Positions 52,487 through 61,375 of a stretch of 64,000 nt of DNA are shown piece after piece. Positions within the stretch are counted from its first letter, which is position 1; each line of letters starts with the position of its first letter. Position numbers and translations under genes: made by a program. Under the pieces are notes generated by a model, which saw only the letters and a list, made by a program, of their open reading frames with translations, was not told the DNA's origin and made no database searches. The stretch lies in the NCBI RefSeq assembly GCF_002233675.1, contig NZ_NMUQ01000002.1, positions 186,001 through 250,000 of the forward strand. Reading direction: 5' to 3'. The DNA is from Paenibacillus herberti (GTDB lineage: Bacteria > Bacillota > Bacilli > Paenibacillales > Paenibacillaceae).

Positions 52487-52627
52487 TTACGCACTCCCTG
52501 ACTTAAACATCTTATTTAATAAGAAAAGCACATCCGGACGCCAAAATCAATGGACGTCGGACATGCTCACAGGAATAGATGCCTTATTGAAGGACGAGAG
52601 CAGCATGAAACGCGAGGAAGGCTTGTC

Positions 52628-53050
52628 CTATCCTGCTACAATGCTGAGCTTCTGGAACGAATGATAAAAATCGCTCGGCTCGAAGCCAAGGGAGCTGTAA
52701 AACGTAAGAACGGGTTCATTATGCTTGTCCGCAGTGACGAGAATCTTCGATACGTTGCGTTGCTCAAAGCGGCTACGCAAGCCGGAGATAAGACCTTTAG
52801 CGATGCCTCGTCCCCGATAATCCGAGTGAACGGCCACACGATAGTAATATCCGCGGTTATTGTCAATTGTCCCGATGATGATGCCGGTAACTTGATCTCC
52901 ATCCTGTGCAATCAGCACCAAATCGCTGTCCCAAGACAGCTGGCGGCTGAGAGCTTCCTTCGTTTCATCGTAACAATCCTCAGATAATACAGATTGCAGC
53001 AATGAGGTTACGGCACGATAGTCCGCAAGCTGGAAAGAACGAACCTGCAT
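52628..53050 (-). CDS. GNAT family N-acetyltransferase
   Basis: 140 residues. VRSFQLADYRAV (start), VTGIIIGTIDNNRGYYYRVAVHSDYRGRGIAKGLISGL is the acetyl-CoA-binding motif, and NEPVLTFYSSLGFEPSDFYHSF is the end of the fold. Acceptor unknown. Separate from the ntdP unit by 141 bp without gene. Confidence 0.9.
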   Translation of the reverse strand: MQVRSFQLADYRAVTSLLQSVLSEDCYDETKEALSRQLSWDSDLVLIAQDGDQVTGIIIGTIDNNRGYYYRVAVHSDYRGRGIAKGLISGLRSRFEQRNVSKILVTADKHNEPVLTFYSSLGFEPSDFYHSFQKLSIVAG

Positions 53051-53178
53051 GAATGCTTAGCTCCCTTACATTCAATGTCGTTGTAAAAACTATTCTCGAT
53101 TATACGACAAAAGTTAACTAAATCCAGCGTTTTTGTACAAAAAACTCAAATAAATTTAACATTGCGCTTACATTCTGC

Positions 53179-53206
53179 TGAAAGCGCTTCAATGCTAACG
53201 CTTACA
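53179..53206. promoter_or_regulatory. Two adjacent cre-like motifs in the long sodA upstream region
   Basis: TGAAAGCGCTTCAA (53179-53192) is followed at once by TGCTAACGCTTACA (53193-53206); the second misses the cre consensus at one position. A possible promoter (TATAAC at about 53222) follows. The rest of 53051-53424 shows no gene. Confidence 0.35.
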
Positions 53207-53424
53207 CAATTGTTTGGACTTTATAACGTCCGGGTAAGGGTATAAATAGAAATTTTAGTGGCATTCTAGAATTTGGATTGCCTGGATGTAATTTTCCTGT
53301 TTATGCAGGCGAACCGCCCAGCAAACAAACCGTTCCCTCAGATGTCGGTTACTAGGGTCAACTCTATATCCGCGTTTCCACATGGGTTTTTAAAGGTAAG
53401 AACCCGACTTTTGAAAGATAAATG

Positions 53425-53453
53425 TTGATTTATTCAAAAGCTTGAGGGATAAT
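53425..53453 (+). promoter_or_regulatory. sodA promoter
   Basis: TTGATT, 17 bp, GATAAT, about 45 nt upstream of the ATG, with GAGGAGG as ribosome site. Confidence 0.65.
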
Positions 53454-53496
53454 ATTGTAGAATCGCTACATACCATTGAGGAGGTTTTCCTGAATT

Positions 53497-54111
53497 ATGG
53501 CACATCAACTTCCAGCTCTTCCGTATGCTAATAACGCACTGGAGCCCCATATCGACGCTCTCACGATGGAAATCCATCACGACCGTCACCACAACACGTA
53601 CGTAACCAATCTTAACGCCGCTCTGGAGTCCGCTCCTGAACTGGCTTCCAAATCCCTGGAGGATCTTATCTCCGACCTGAACAGCGTACCTGAGTCCATC
53701 CGTACAGCTGTCCGCAACAACGGTGGCGGCCATGCCAACCACAGCCTGTTCTGGACGACGATCGGCCCGAACGCTGGCGGCGCTCCTACAGGCAAGCTGG
53801 CTGAAGCTATCGAAAGCGAGCTTGGCGGCTTCGCGAAATTCCAAGAAGACTTCGCCAAAGCAGCTACAACGCGCTTCGGCAGCGGCTGGGCTTTCCTGGC
53901 GGCTGACAAAGAAGGCAAGCTGAAAGTGTACAGCCTTCCTAACCAAGACAGCCCGATTTTTGAAGGCGAAACGCCTTTGCTCGGACTGGACGTATGGGAG
54001 CATGCCTACTACCTGAACTACCAAAACAAACGTCCAGACTACATCAAAGCGTTCTGGAACGTTGTTAACTGGGATGAAGTTAGCAAACGCTACGAAGTAG
54101 CTGCTAAGTAA
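53497..54111 (+). CDS. sodA: Superoxide dismutase (Mn type)
   Basis: 204 residues. [53 protein letters not shown], and [27 protein letters not shown] give the metal ligands His, His, Asp, His. The GGHANHS form and Gly spacing fit manganese. It dismutates superoxide. It is the standard-length counterpart of the extended SOD at 46980. Confidence 0.97.
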   Translation: MAHQLPALPYANNALEPHIDALTMEIHHDRHHNTYVTNLNAALESAPELASKSLEDLISDLNSVPESIRTAVRNNGGGHANHSLFWTTIGPNAGGAPTGKLAEAIESELGGFAKFQEDFAKAATTRFGSGWAFLAADKEGKLKVYSLPNQDSPIFEGETPLLGLDVWEHAYYLNYQNKRPDYIKAFWNVVNWDEVSKRYEVAAK

Positions 54112-54122
54112 TTCCTGAACCT

Positions 54123-54161
54123 AAGGTTCCGCAAGCCTCTGGCCTGCGGGGCCTTTTTTTT
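54123..54161 (+). terminator. sodA terminator
   Basis: AAGGTTCCGCA with TGCGGGGCC forms the hairpin, followed by eight T. Confidence 0.85.
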
Positions 54162-54167
54162 GTTTGC

Positions 54168-54284
54168 GTTGCTTGTGTTGCTTGTGTTGCTTGTGTTGCT
54201 TGTGTTGCTTGTGTTGCTTGTGTTGCTTGTGTTGCTTGTGTTGCTTGTGTTGCTTGTGTTGCTTGTGTTGCTTGTGTTGCTTGT
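54168..54284 (+). repeat. 13 perfect copies of a 9-bp repeat
   Basis: GTTGCTTGT repeats exactly 13 times in tandem (117 bp), starting 7 bp after the sodA terminator T run. On the minus strand it reads as Asn-Thr-Ser repeats, without a start site. Perfect identity of all units points to recent expansion. Confidence 0.97.
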
Positions 54285-54479
54285 GTTGTTCACACCAGTT
54301 GTCACTACTCCACCTGAATCATGAGCTTCTCGGGCTCAGTGCGTTCTTTCCATCCTTCCGAATCCTCGTCCTTCCCCATCGTGGGCAAAAGTTTTTGGGC
54401 AAATGGTCAAGAGGATAGGCATATGGCGCATAAACTAAGTTATTCGTGCGTCATACGGAAGGGAGATATTTGATCCGAT

Positions 54480-55637
54480 ATGTCTCAATCCTATCTGTAC
54501 CATGACCCCAACGCCTATCGGTACGTATACGCAGGAGGAGATTGCGGCTGCGGAAGCCCCCGCGCCTTCCAGCCTGCGCCGCCACCGATCCCCCCGACTC
54601 CGCCGACTCCACCTAACCCGCTTCAGGGAGCCGGACTAATGCCGCCCTTCCTCTGGCCTGGCGGAGGAGGGCAACCCGGTCCAGGACACGGGCCTTGGCC
54701 TCCAGGGCCGGGGCCTTGGCCTCCAGGACACGGACCTTGGCCCCCAGGACACGGACCTTGGCCTCCAGGGCCGGGGCCTTGGCCCCCAGGACACGGACCT
54801 TGGCCTCCGGGGCCTGGACCTTGGCCTCCAGGGCCTGGACCTTGGCCCCCAGGACACGGGCCTTGGCCTCCAGGGCCGGGGCCTTGGCCTCCAGGGCCGG
54901 GGCCTTGGCCTCCAGGGCCTGGACCTTGGCCCCCAGGACACGGGCCTTGGCCTCCAGGGCCGGGGCCTTGGCCTCCGGGGCCTGGACCTTGGCCTCCAGG
55001 GCCTGGACCTTGGCCCCCGGGGCCTGGACCTTGGCCTCCAGGGCCTGGACCTTGGCCTCCGGGGCCTGGACCTTGGCCTCCAGGGCCTGGACCTTGGCCT
55101 CCGGGGCCTGGACCTTGGCCTCCAGGGCCTGGACCTTGGCCCCCGGGGCCTGGACCTTGGCCTCCAGGGCCTGGACCTTGGCCTCCAGGGCCGGGACCTT
55201 GGCCTCCAGGCCAGCCGCCTCGCCCGGGGCCGTTCCCGCCGAGGCCGGGGCCAGCGCAGGCCGTCGCTCCAACGCAGTCGGCGCCGATTAATTCGGCGCC
55301 GCCGGGCCCGGCCGCGGCTCCAAGTGCTACGGCGCCGGTGACCGTCCGCATTGACGGCGGGGAATCGTTCCCTTTTGTCACCGAGGACTACCAGATTCCG
55401 TTTTATGACGGCATGAACATTGCTCAAGCATTGGAGTATACCGGCGTTGTCCGCGCGAGTCCGAGCGGCTTACAATCCGTTGGCGGCGTGCGCAACGACA
55501 TCTCCGACGACGTCCGAATCGGAGAAGGCGTGCAGTACACGCTGCGGCTGAATGGTCGGCAAATCCCCCATTCGCTGTTAAGCTTCCCTGTCCATCGCAG
55601 GGATGTGATCGGCGTCGAGCTAATTGTCATCGGCTAA
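54480..55637 (+). CDS. Repeat protein with 25 GPGPWPP heptads and a C-terminal domain
   Basis: 385 residues, no signal peptide. N-terminus MSQSYLYHDPNAYRYVYAGG, then GDCGCGSPR and a Pro stretch. Residues about 69-243 are 25 units of GPGPWPP or GHGPWPP (21 bp each). The C-terminal ~100 residues are a folded domain: VTVRIDGGESFPFVTEDYQI, PFYDGMNIAQALEYTGVV, GVQYTLRLNGRQIPHSLL, ending VIGVELIVIG, which may be a beta-grasp like DUF4430. The Tyr-rich start and Cys pair suggest a spore-coat or exosporium protein, but that is inference. Ribosome site AAGGGAG. Confidence 0.8.
   Translation: MSQSYLYHDPNAYRYVYAGGDCGCGSPRAFQPAPPPIPPTPPTPPNPLQGAGLMPPFLWPGGGGQPGPGHGPWPPGPGPWPPGHGPWPPGHGPWPPGPGPWPPGHGPWPPGPGPWPPGPGPWPPGHGPWPPGPGPWPPGPGPWPPGPGPWPPGHGPWPPGPGPWPPGPGPWPPGPGPWPPGPGPWPPGPGPWPPGPGPWPPGPGPWPPGPGPWPPGPGPWPPGPGPWPPGPGPWPPGPGPWPPGQPPRPGPFPPRPGPAQAVAPTQSAPINSAPPGPAAAPSATAPVTVRIDGGESFPFVTEDYQIPFYDGMNIAQALEYTGVVRASPSGLQSVGGVRNDISDDVRIGEGVQYTLRLNGRQIPHSLLSFPVHRRDVIGVELIVIG
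54685..55209 (+). repeat. 25 x 21-bp coding repeat
   Basis: Units of GGNC(A/C)NGGNCCTTGGCCTCC type encode the GPGPWPP or GHGPWPP heptads. Third bases vary among early units and are more uniform later, so late units are younger. Confidence 0.9.
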
Positions 55638-55644
55638 CAAACAC

Positions 55645-55705
55645 AAAAAGACGGGGCCGTCCTAAGTCATCTAACGATGACTCTTGGGACGGCCCCGTCT
55701 TTTTA
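55645..55705 (+). terminator. Terminator of the GPGPWPP gene (double hairpin)
   Basis: AAAAAGACGGGGCCGTCC pairs with GGGACGGCCCCGTCTTTTT; the loop is TCATC-TAAC-GATGA, itself a hairpin. A strong terminator in both directions. Confidence 0.9.
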
Positions 55706-55930
55706 TTAAAGTTCCTATCGCTTCGCTTCAACATTAGGGAAGTTCGGAGCGTCTCAGCTTGTCCATGCACATACTTAATGGACCTATTACCGCGAAATGC
55801 CCTCAATAGCGTCTCTCAGATCCGTTACGCATGAAGGGACTCTAATTCATGCACACGAAGCTCAAAGCGCCTCAGATTCGAATACAATTCAGCGCTATCA
55901 GCCTATATTGTATTGGCGATCAAAATAATT

Positions 55931-55980
55931 AAGGGGCAGCCCCGAAGTCATCTAACAATGACTTTTGGTGACAGCCCCTT
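55931..55980 (-). terminator. Terminator-like hairpin after htpG
   Basis: AAGGGGCAG and CAGCCCCTT flank AGTCAT-CTAACA-ATGACT, the same inner motif as at 55645. It lies just after the htpG stop. The stretch 55706-55930 between the two hairpins shows no gene. Confidence 0.65.
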
Positions 55981-56033
55981 ATTGCTATTATATCCCCTGC
56001 CAGCCAAACAAAAAGGCAGACAGAGGTTCTATT

Positions 56034-57911
56034 TTAAACCATGACTTGGCAGATCTGATTCGTGAGCTCAACCGGATCTTCGATCGGCAGTCCCTCGATA
56101 AGCAGTGCTTGGCTGTACAACAGCGAGGTGAATAGCTCCAACTTCGCGCGGTCATTGGCATAAGCGTCCTTGAGAGCAGTGAATACTTCATGGTTTGTGT
56201 TGATTTCAAGAATTTTCTGAGCCTTGGCTCCGGAGCTGTCCGGCATAGCGGCCAGAACCTTCTCCATCTCGATCGTCAGCTCGCCCACAGTGGCGAAGCA
56301 GACCGGATGTTTGCGCAGGCGACGCGAAGCGCGCACAGCACTGACTTTGCCGCTCAGCAGCCCTGTCATATCCTCGAACAGCGCCTTATTTTCCTCATCG
56401 GCCGCTTCGTCCTCCGGCTTCTTCTCTTCCTCGATGCCAAGGTCGCCGCTCGCTACGGAACGGAATTCCTTCTCCTTGTAGTTCATCAGCATGCGGATTG
56501 CGAACTCGTCGATATCGTCGGTGAAGAACAAAATCTCGTAGCCTTTATCCAGCACCATCTCGGTTTGAGGCAGCTTCTCGATACGCTCGGCGGAGGAGCC
56601 GCTTGCGTAGTAGATGTATTTTTGATCCTCGGGCATGCGGGAGACATATTCAGCCAGAGTTACGAGCGATTTGTCCTTGGAGGAAGTGAACAGCAGCAGA
56701 TCCTGCAGCGTTTCCTTGTGGGAGCCGTAATCGCTGTAGACGCCGAACTTCAGCTGGCGACCGAAAGCCTTATAAAACTTCTCGTAGTTGTCACGGTCAT
56801 CCTTAAGCATCGATTGCAGCGCGCCTTTGATTTTAGACTCGATGTTTTTGGCGATTAGCTTCAACTGACGGTCATGCTGCAGCATCTCGCGGGAGATGTT
56901 GAGCGACAGGCTCTCGGAATCGACCATGCCCTTCACGAAGCTGAAGTAGTCAGGCAGCAGATCGGCGCATTTGTTCATGATGAGCACACCGCTGGAGTAA
57001 AGCTCCAGCCCCTTTTCGTACTCCTTGGTGTAGAAGTCGAACGGGGTCGTCTCCGGGATGAACAAAATCGCTTGGTATACAACCGCTCCATCGGCGCTGA
57101 TATGGGCATGTTTAATCGGCTTGTCGAAGCCGTAGCGCTTCTCCTGGTAGAAGTTCTCGTAGTCCTCCGGCTTCAGCTCACTCTTGTTTTTGCGCCAGAT
57201 TGGCACCATGCTGTTGACATGCTGCTCTTCGGTGAACTCCTCGAATTCGCCCTCTGCGCCTTCCTTTGGACGGCTGGAAGTGAAGTCCATTTTGATCGGA
57301 TAACGAATGAAATCAGAGTATTTCTTGATGAGCGCCTTCAGACGGTACTCGTTCAAATAGTCGTCGTAGCTGTCTTCTTCGGTGTCTGGCTTGATGTGCA
57401 GGACAACTTCCGTTCCCACTTCAGCCTTCTCTGTCGGCTCGATCGTGTAACCTTCCGTCCCCTCGGATTCCCACTTCCAGGCGGTATCACTGCCCAGCGG
57501 ACGCGAGATGACAACGACTTTATCGGCCACCATAAACGAGGAATAGAAACCAACGCCGAACTGCCCGATAATGTCGCGACCGTCCTTCGCCTCGTTCTCC
57601 TGCTTGAAGGCCAGGGAGCCGCTTTTGGCGATGACGCCGAGATGGCTTTCCAGCTCTTCCTGGTTCATACCGATACCAGTGTCGGTGATCGTCAGCGTGC
57701 GAGCTTCCTTGTTCGGCGTCACTTTAATGAAATAGCCCTCTTGATCAAAAGTTAGGCTGTCATCCGTTAACGCTCTATAATAGATTTTATCGATGGCGTC
57801 ACTGCTGTTGCTGATGAGCTCACGCAGGAAAATCTCTTTTTGCGTGTAGATGGAGTTGATCATCATTTCCAGAAGACGTTTCGATTCCGCGCGAAACTGT
57901 TTCTTATCCAA
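56034..57911 (-). CDS. htpG: Molecular chaperone HtpG (Hsp90)
   Basis: 625 residues. GHKL ATPase motifs [13 protein letters not shown] (33-45), [11 protein letters not shown] (near 80) and [19 protein letters not shown] (near 115), then the middle domain and the C-terminal dimer domain ending QICQVMV. It refolds client proteins using ATP. A near-perfect CIRCE lies 36 bp before the start, so HrcA should repress it. Confidence 0.97.
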   Translation of the reverse strand: MDKKQFRAESKRLLEMMINSIYTQKEIFLRELISNSSDAIDKIYYRALTDDSLTFDQEGYFIKVTPNKEARTLTITDTGIGMNQEELESHLGVIAKSGSLAFKQENEAKDGRDIIGQFGVGFYSSFMVADKVVVISRPLGSDTAWKWESEGTEGYTIEPTEKAEVGTEVVLHIKPDTEEDSYDDYLNEYRLKALIKKYSDFIRYPIKMDFTSSRPKEGAEGEFEEFTEEQHVNSMVPIWRKNKSELKPEDYENFYQEKRYGFDKPIKHAHISADGAVVYQAILFIPETTPFDFYTKEYEKGLELYSSGVLIMNKCADLLPDYFSFVKGMVDSESLSLNISREMLQHDRQLKLIAKNIESKIKGALQSMLKDDRDNYEKFYKAFGRQLKFGVYSDYGSHKETLQDLLLFTSSKDKSLVTLAEYVSRMPEDQKYIYYASGSSAERIEKLPQTEMVLDKGYEILFFTDDIDEFAIRMLMNYKEKEFRSVASGDLGIEEEKKPEDEAADEENKALFEDMTGLLSGKVSAVRASRRLRKHPVCFATVGELTIEMEKVLAAMPDSSGAKAQKILEINTNHEVFTALKDAYANDRAKLELFTSLLYSQALLIEGLPIEDPVELTNQICQVMV

Positions 57912-57946
57912 TTCGAATCTCTCCTCTGTTTATCGTAATGGGCGGA

Positions 57947-57973
57947 TTAGCACTCTCTACGATCGAGTGCCAG
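57947..57973 (-). promoter_or_regulatory. CIRCE operator (HrcA) of htpG
   Basis: TTAGCACTC-9 bp-GAGTGCCAG; the consensus is TTAGCACTC-N9-GAGTGCTAA, so 16 of 18 arm bases match. It lies between the promoter and the htpG start. Confidence 0.85.
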
Positions 57974-57980
57974 CACCGTT

Positions 57981-58010
57981 TATATATCATGGACGGTTTT
58001 TACTTGTCAA
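57981..58010 (-). promoter_or_regulatory. htpG promoter
   Basis: On the minus strand TTGACA, 18 bp, TATATA, directly upstream of the CIRCE. Confidence 0.7.
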
Positions 58011-58027
58011 GATAAGGAAGGGTATGA

Positions 58028-59185
58028 TTAATTCTTCTTAAGCTCCTTGCCCTGCTTATCGAGCTCCTTACCATTGCCATCGATCAGCTTGAGCTGACCG
58101 TTCTCGTACCCGACTTTATAAACAACCTCGAAGTTTCTCTTCACCGTCTCGCCGTTTTGCGCATGCTCCTCCGCCTCGATGGTTGCCGTTACCGTCGCAC
58201 TTCGATCGCTGTCCTTTGAGACGCTCAAGCTCTTAATGACGACATTTTTGGTTGGCAAGTAACCCTTGCGGAATTCCTCATATGGGTCTACCTGTTTCCA
58301 GATATAGCCGATGAGCGAGTACGCATACACATAATCACCATTGTTGAGACTTTCGTAGAAACGGGAAACAAGATACCCGGCATAATTCGTGATCGTCTTT
58401 TTGTCAGCCGCTGATGACTCGTCGTGATTGGTGACACCTGGCAGCTTGGTCATTGGACTGCGTGACCATGCCTCAGCAATGCTGATTAGATCCGCGATCG
58501 GTATGCTGAATCCAATCTCGCCATCCTGCATCTCGGCAGAGTTCATGCCTAACACCGCTCCGGTTGTCTGGTCTATTAAAGGCCCCCCGCTGTTGCCAGG
58601 AGCAATAGGAGCGGAAATCTGGTACAGATTGCGGTACGTGTACGGCTTCATCATGAAGCTTCTTCCAAGTCCGCTGACAATGCCGGTCGTAACCGTACTT
58701 TGCAGGCCCAGCGGACTGCCGACGGCGATGACGGGATCCCCCACTTCGACGCGTCCTCCGCGTTCCAGCTTAAGTGGCTGTGAACCAGCCAACTCCGGCA
58801 CTCGTACAACAGCGATATCGAGATCGGTGCCGATGCCGATTACCTCGCCGGTTAGCTCCCTAGCGTCCGAGGTAGTCACCCTCACCGTGCGCGAGCCAGC
58901 TACCACATGTGCATTCGTCAGCACATCGCCTTTGTCATTGTACAAGAATCCAGAGCCAAGTCCGCTGTCGCTTGAGATCGTGACGACCTTTTTCTGAGTA
59001 TTAAAAATAATTTCCTTCAACGCGCTCGCCCCACCGGTATCCTGGCCTGCAGGCGGAGTCACAGCGAGCAGCGGCTCTGCCCCTACTCGCTGTGGCAAAT
59101 ATTGATGCAGCGCCAGCGCAACCGCGCCTCCTGCCAGCAGCAGAAGCGCAGCCGCCGCTGCGGACAGCTTCTCGTTCCATTTCAT
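58028..59185 (-). CDS. Membrane-anchored HtrA-like serine protease without PDZ domain
   Basis: 385 residues. N-terminal helix LSAAAAALLLLAGGAVALAL (about 7-26) anchors it outside. Trypsin-fold catalytic residues: His in VLTNAHVVAG, Asp in GTDLDIAVVRVP, Ser in APGNSGGPLID. There is no PDZ domain; the C-terminal ~135 residues (YAGYLVSRFYESLNNGDYVYAY to VVYKVGYENGQLKLIDG) look like a nuclear-transport-factor-2-like fold. Start set at 59185 by spacing to GAGG. It lies 31 bp after the zinc-ribbon gene and is probably in one operon with it. Confidence 0.9.
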   Translation of the reverse strand: MKWNEKLSAAAAALLLLAGGAVALALHQYLPQRVGAEPLLAVTPPAGQDTGGASALKEIIFNTQKKVVTISSDSGLGSGFLYNDKGDVLTNAHVVAGSRTVRVTTSDARELTGEVIGIGTDLDIAVVRVPELAGSQPLKLERGGRVEVGDPVIAVGSPLGLQSTVTTGIVSGLGRSFMMKPYTYRNLYQISAPIAPGNSGGPLIDQTTGAVLGMNSAEMQDGEIGFSIPIADLISIAEAWSRSPMTKLPGVTNHDESSAADKKTITNYAGYLVSRFYESLNNGDYVYAYSLIGYIWKQVDPYEEFRKGYLPTKNVVIKSLSVSKDSDRSATVTATIEAEEHAQNGETVKRNFEVVYKVGYENGQLKLIDGNGKELDKQGKELKKN

Positions 59186-59216
59186 TTTAGTCGTCCTCTT
59201 TCCACACCTGGCTAGC

Positions 59217-60689
59217 CTACTCAACATACCAGGTAGCCTTCGTGATGACAGCGGTGACTTCCACACCTGACATTGAACTTATGCCCTGGAATTTCGCCTT
59301 GCCGCCTGGCTCAATCGTCATTCCGGACTCGGTACGGGCTGTGCCGCTCCCCACCGTACGGCCTTCCTCATCAATCAGCTTGTAGTCCAACTGGACGGAA
59401 TGAATTCCTCGTGTCGCCTTGCTCTCAACCTCGCCAGAGACGAGCACCTTACCCGAGTTGTCGCGGGATACCTCGATGTTCCTCAGCGCAACTGCGGCCG
59501 TATGGTTGCGCAGCTGCTCATCATACGCGATCTCCCGCGCTGCATCCAGGCGCTCCTGCTCCAAGCGCTCGTATTCCTCTCGCTCACTAGTAATCCGCGA
59601 GGACATATCCTTGAGCTCTTCTACCGCTCCAGCATGCTCCAGAGCCTCATTAACGACCGCCTGCGCAGCGGAATAATCTCGGGTGCGTAGCAGCTCATCG
59701 GCCTTTTTGACGCCGGTCTCAACCATGAGATCCAGGATACGTTGCCGCAGTTGAACCGCTCCGGCATCTTGCAGCCCCCGCAACCGCTGCAACCGATCTG
59801 CCAGCTCCGGCACTGTGTTCAGCCCCTCCAGTTCCAAATAAACCTGCTTCACCAAGAGCCTTGCCCCCTCGGCAGCAATCCGGCTGCGTACGGGATCGAA
59901 CACCCGCTCCTGCCGGTTGGCAACAGCCGCCTGAGCTTGCCTGAGCACTCCCTCTGCCTGTTTTAATCGACCGCTCTCCAGCAGGCGCGCCGCATCCTTA
60001 ACCTGATCATCGAGACGGTTCGCTTGCTCTACAATATCCAAGTCCCGCAGCAGTCCCGGGCTGTCCGGGCGCGACTTCGTCGCCTGCAGCAGCAGTTGCT
60101 CCGCCTGTGGATAGCGCCCTGCCAGCGCCTCACGCTCCGCCCGCTTTTGCCATTCAGCTACACGGTGATTCACGCTACTGTCATACCACAGCACACCGAG
60201 CGCTGATGCTCCGCCCAGCAGCAGCGCCAGTGCAGGCAGCAGCCACAGCCTCCGGCGGCGGGCACGCTCCTCTGGTGTGAGAGTTGCCCCTTTGACATCG
60301 ACCATGACAGACTTCGCATACGCCGGCAGCATCCGACGCCGCGGGCGCTCACCCTTACCTCCATGCCGCTCTCCATGAAGCGGCATGGATAGCGACGGGC
60401 CCTCGTCCTCTTGCTCCGCCCGGTCTTCCCGCTCGTCTGCTCTCATACGATGCAGCAGCTCGCCAGCATCCGGCTGTCGACCAGCATCCGGCGAAGTCCC
60501 AATCTCCTGAATGTGCTCGAGCCACTCCGCGCGCTCACGCCTGCGCACGAGCAAAGCCGCCGTATGCAGCGGCTTGCCGCAGCGGCTACAGAAGCTCGCC
60601 TCGTCATCCAGCGTCTTATAGCCGCAGTATGGGCAAGGAGTTCTTATCACCGCAGCAGGCCATTCCATCTGTTCCGATTCCCTGCTCAT
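59217..60689 (-). CDS. Zinc-ribbon membrane protein with TPR-like region
   Basis: 490 residues. N-terminal zinc ribbon TPCPYCGYKTLDDEASFCSRCGKP (four Cys), a basic disordered stretch, one helix LWLLPALALLLGGASALGVLWY (about 148-169), then helical repeats (GRYPQAEQLLLQATKSRPDS, GRLKQAEGVLRQAQAAV, RDYSAAQAVVNEALEHAG) and a beta-rich C-terminal FxLYD-like domain (VALRNIEVSRDNSGKVLVSGEVE). The topology puts the ribbon inside and the repeats outside. With the next-gene protease it may form an envelope quality-control pair; inference. Confidence 0.85.
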   Translation of the reverse strand: MSRESEQMEWPAAVIRTPCPYCGYKTLDDEASFCSRCGKPLHTAALLVRRRERAEWLEHIQEIGTSPDAGRQPDAGELLHRMRADEREDRAEQEDEGPSLSMPLHGERHGGKGERPRRRMLPAYAKSVMVDVKGATLTPEERARRRRLWLLPALALLLGGASALGVLWYDSSVNHRVAEWQKRAEREALAGRYPQAEQLLLQATKSRPDSPGLLRDLDIVEQANRLDDQVKDAARLLESGRLKQAEGVLRQAQAAVANRQERVFDPVRSRIAAEGARLLVKQVYLELEGLNTVPELADRLQRLRGLQDAGAVQLRQRILDLMVETGVKKADELLRTRDYSAAQAVVNEALEHAGAVEELKDMSSRITSEREEYERLEQERLDAAREIAYDEQLRNHTAAVALRNIEVSRDNSGKVLVSGEVESKATRGIHSVQLDYKLIDEEGRTVGSGTARTESGMTIEPGGKAKFQGISSMSGVEVTAVITKATWYVE

Positions 60690-60884
60690 GAATGGTTTGC
60701 CTCCGCTATCTTCAACGTCGTTCCGCCTAGGAACAACGGCTTTTTACGTTCATACGCCGATCGGCGTATTTTGTTTCCTGTATGTGCGCTTTAACTATAC
60801 GATTGTACCTTATAAAAAGACCCAGCCCCAAGTATAACCCTTTTCCTATACATAGAAATATCATCCAATTGAACACGCCCGCCT

Positions 60885-61250
60885 TCTACAAAGGCCTATA
60901 GAGGTGTTCATACTTGGCATTATGATCTCGGTCATGCTGCGTGCCACAATCGGAACAGCTCCAATCCCGTAGGCTAGCTGTTTGACCTCGGGATTGCGAG
61001 TTCCGCAACCATGACAAAGCTGACTCGATGGATAGGTTTTCGCCACGACACTTAACTGTCGACCATACCAAACCGCCTTATAGATCAGCATGGTGCGGAT
61101 CGTTGCCCAGTTGATACCTATACCTAAGTCAACGCCAAGGACGGTTTCTAACTTGGGAAGGGATTGAATGTCCACTTCGCAGAGAAGGAAAACAAAGTAG
61201 TTGCCGCTTGGGTTCTTTCTTTCGAATCGTAGCCGACGTTTTTTTTGCAT
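60885..61250 (-). pseudogene. tnpB: IS200/IS605-family tnpB remnant
   Basis: Pieces of TnpB in order: ERKNPSGNYFVFLLCEVDIQ, VLGVDLGIGINWA (first RuvC motif), RTMLIYKAVWYGRQLSVVAKT, YPSSQLCHGCGTRNPEVK; then, one frame away, SLRDWSCSDCGTQHDRDHNA. The segment between the RuvC motif and RTML is deleted and a frameshift separates the two zinc-finger halves. Inactive. No TnpA is nearby. Confidence 0.8.
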
Positions 61251-61318
61251 TCAAAAAACGCCGATTCAGCTCCACTTTGTAGAAGAGGAAATCTTCTCGG
61301 CTATTTCAGGATAAAAAA

Positions 61319-61352
61319 AACCATCCAGAACCTATGACTCATCTGGATGGTT
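61319..61352 (-). terminator. galU terminator
   Basis: AACCATCCAG pairs with CTGGATGGTT; on the minus strand eight T follow. Confidence 0.88.
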
Positions 61353-61375
61353 GATCAATTACGATGCCCGTCAAG

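Noticed and set aside
54090-54305. Minus-strand frame of Asn-Thr-Ser repeats
   Set aside because: Produced by the 9-bp minisatellite and overlapping the sodA end; no start signal.
54613-55427. Open frames on the other frames of the GPGPWPP repeat (Ala/Lys/Glu- or Gly/Pro-rich)
   Set aside because: Shadows of a 21-bp repeat without stops; the plus-strand frame at 54480 has a ribosome site and unique ends.
60861-61250. Reading the TnpB piece as an intact short gene
   Set aside because: The RuvC core is deleted and the second zinc-finger half is out of frame.
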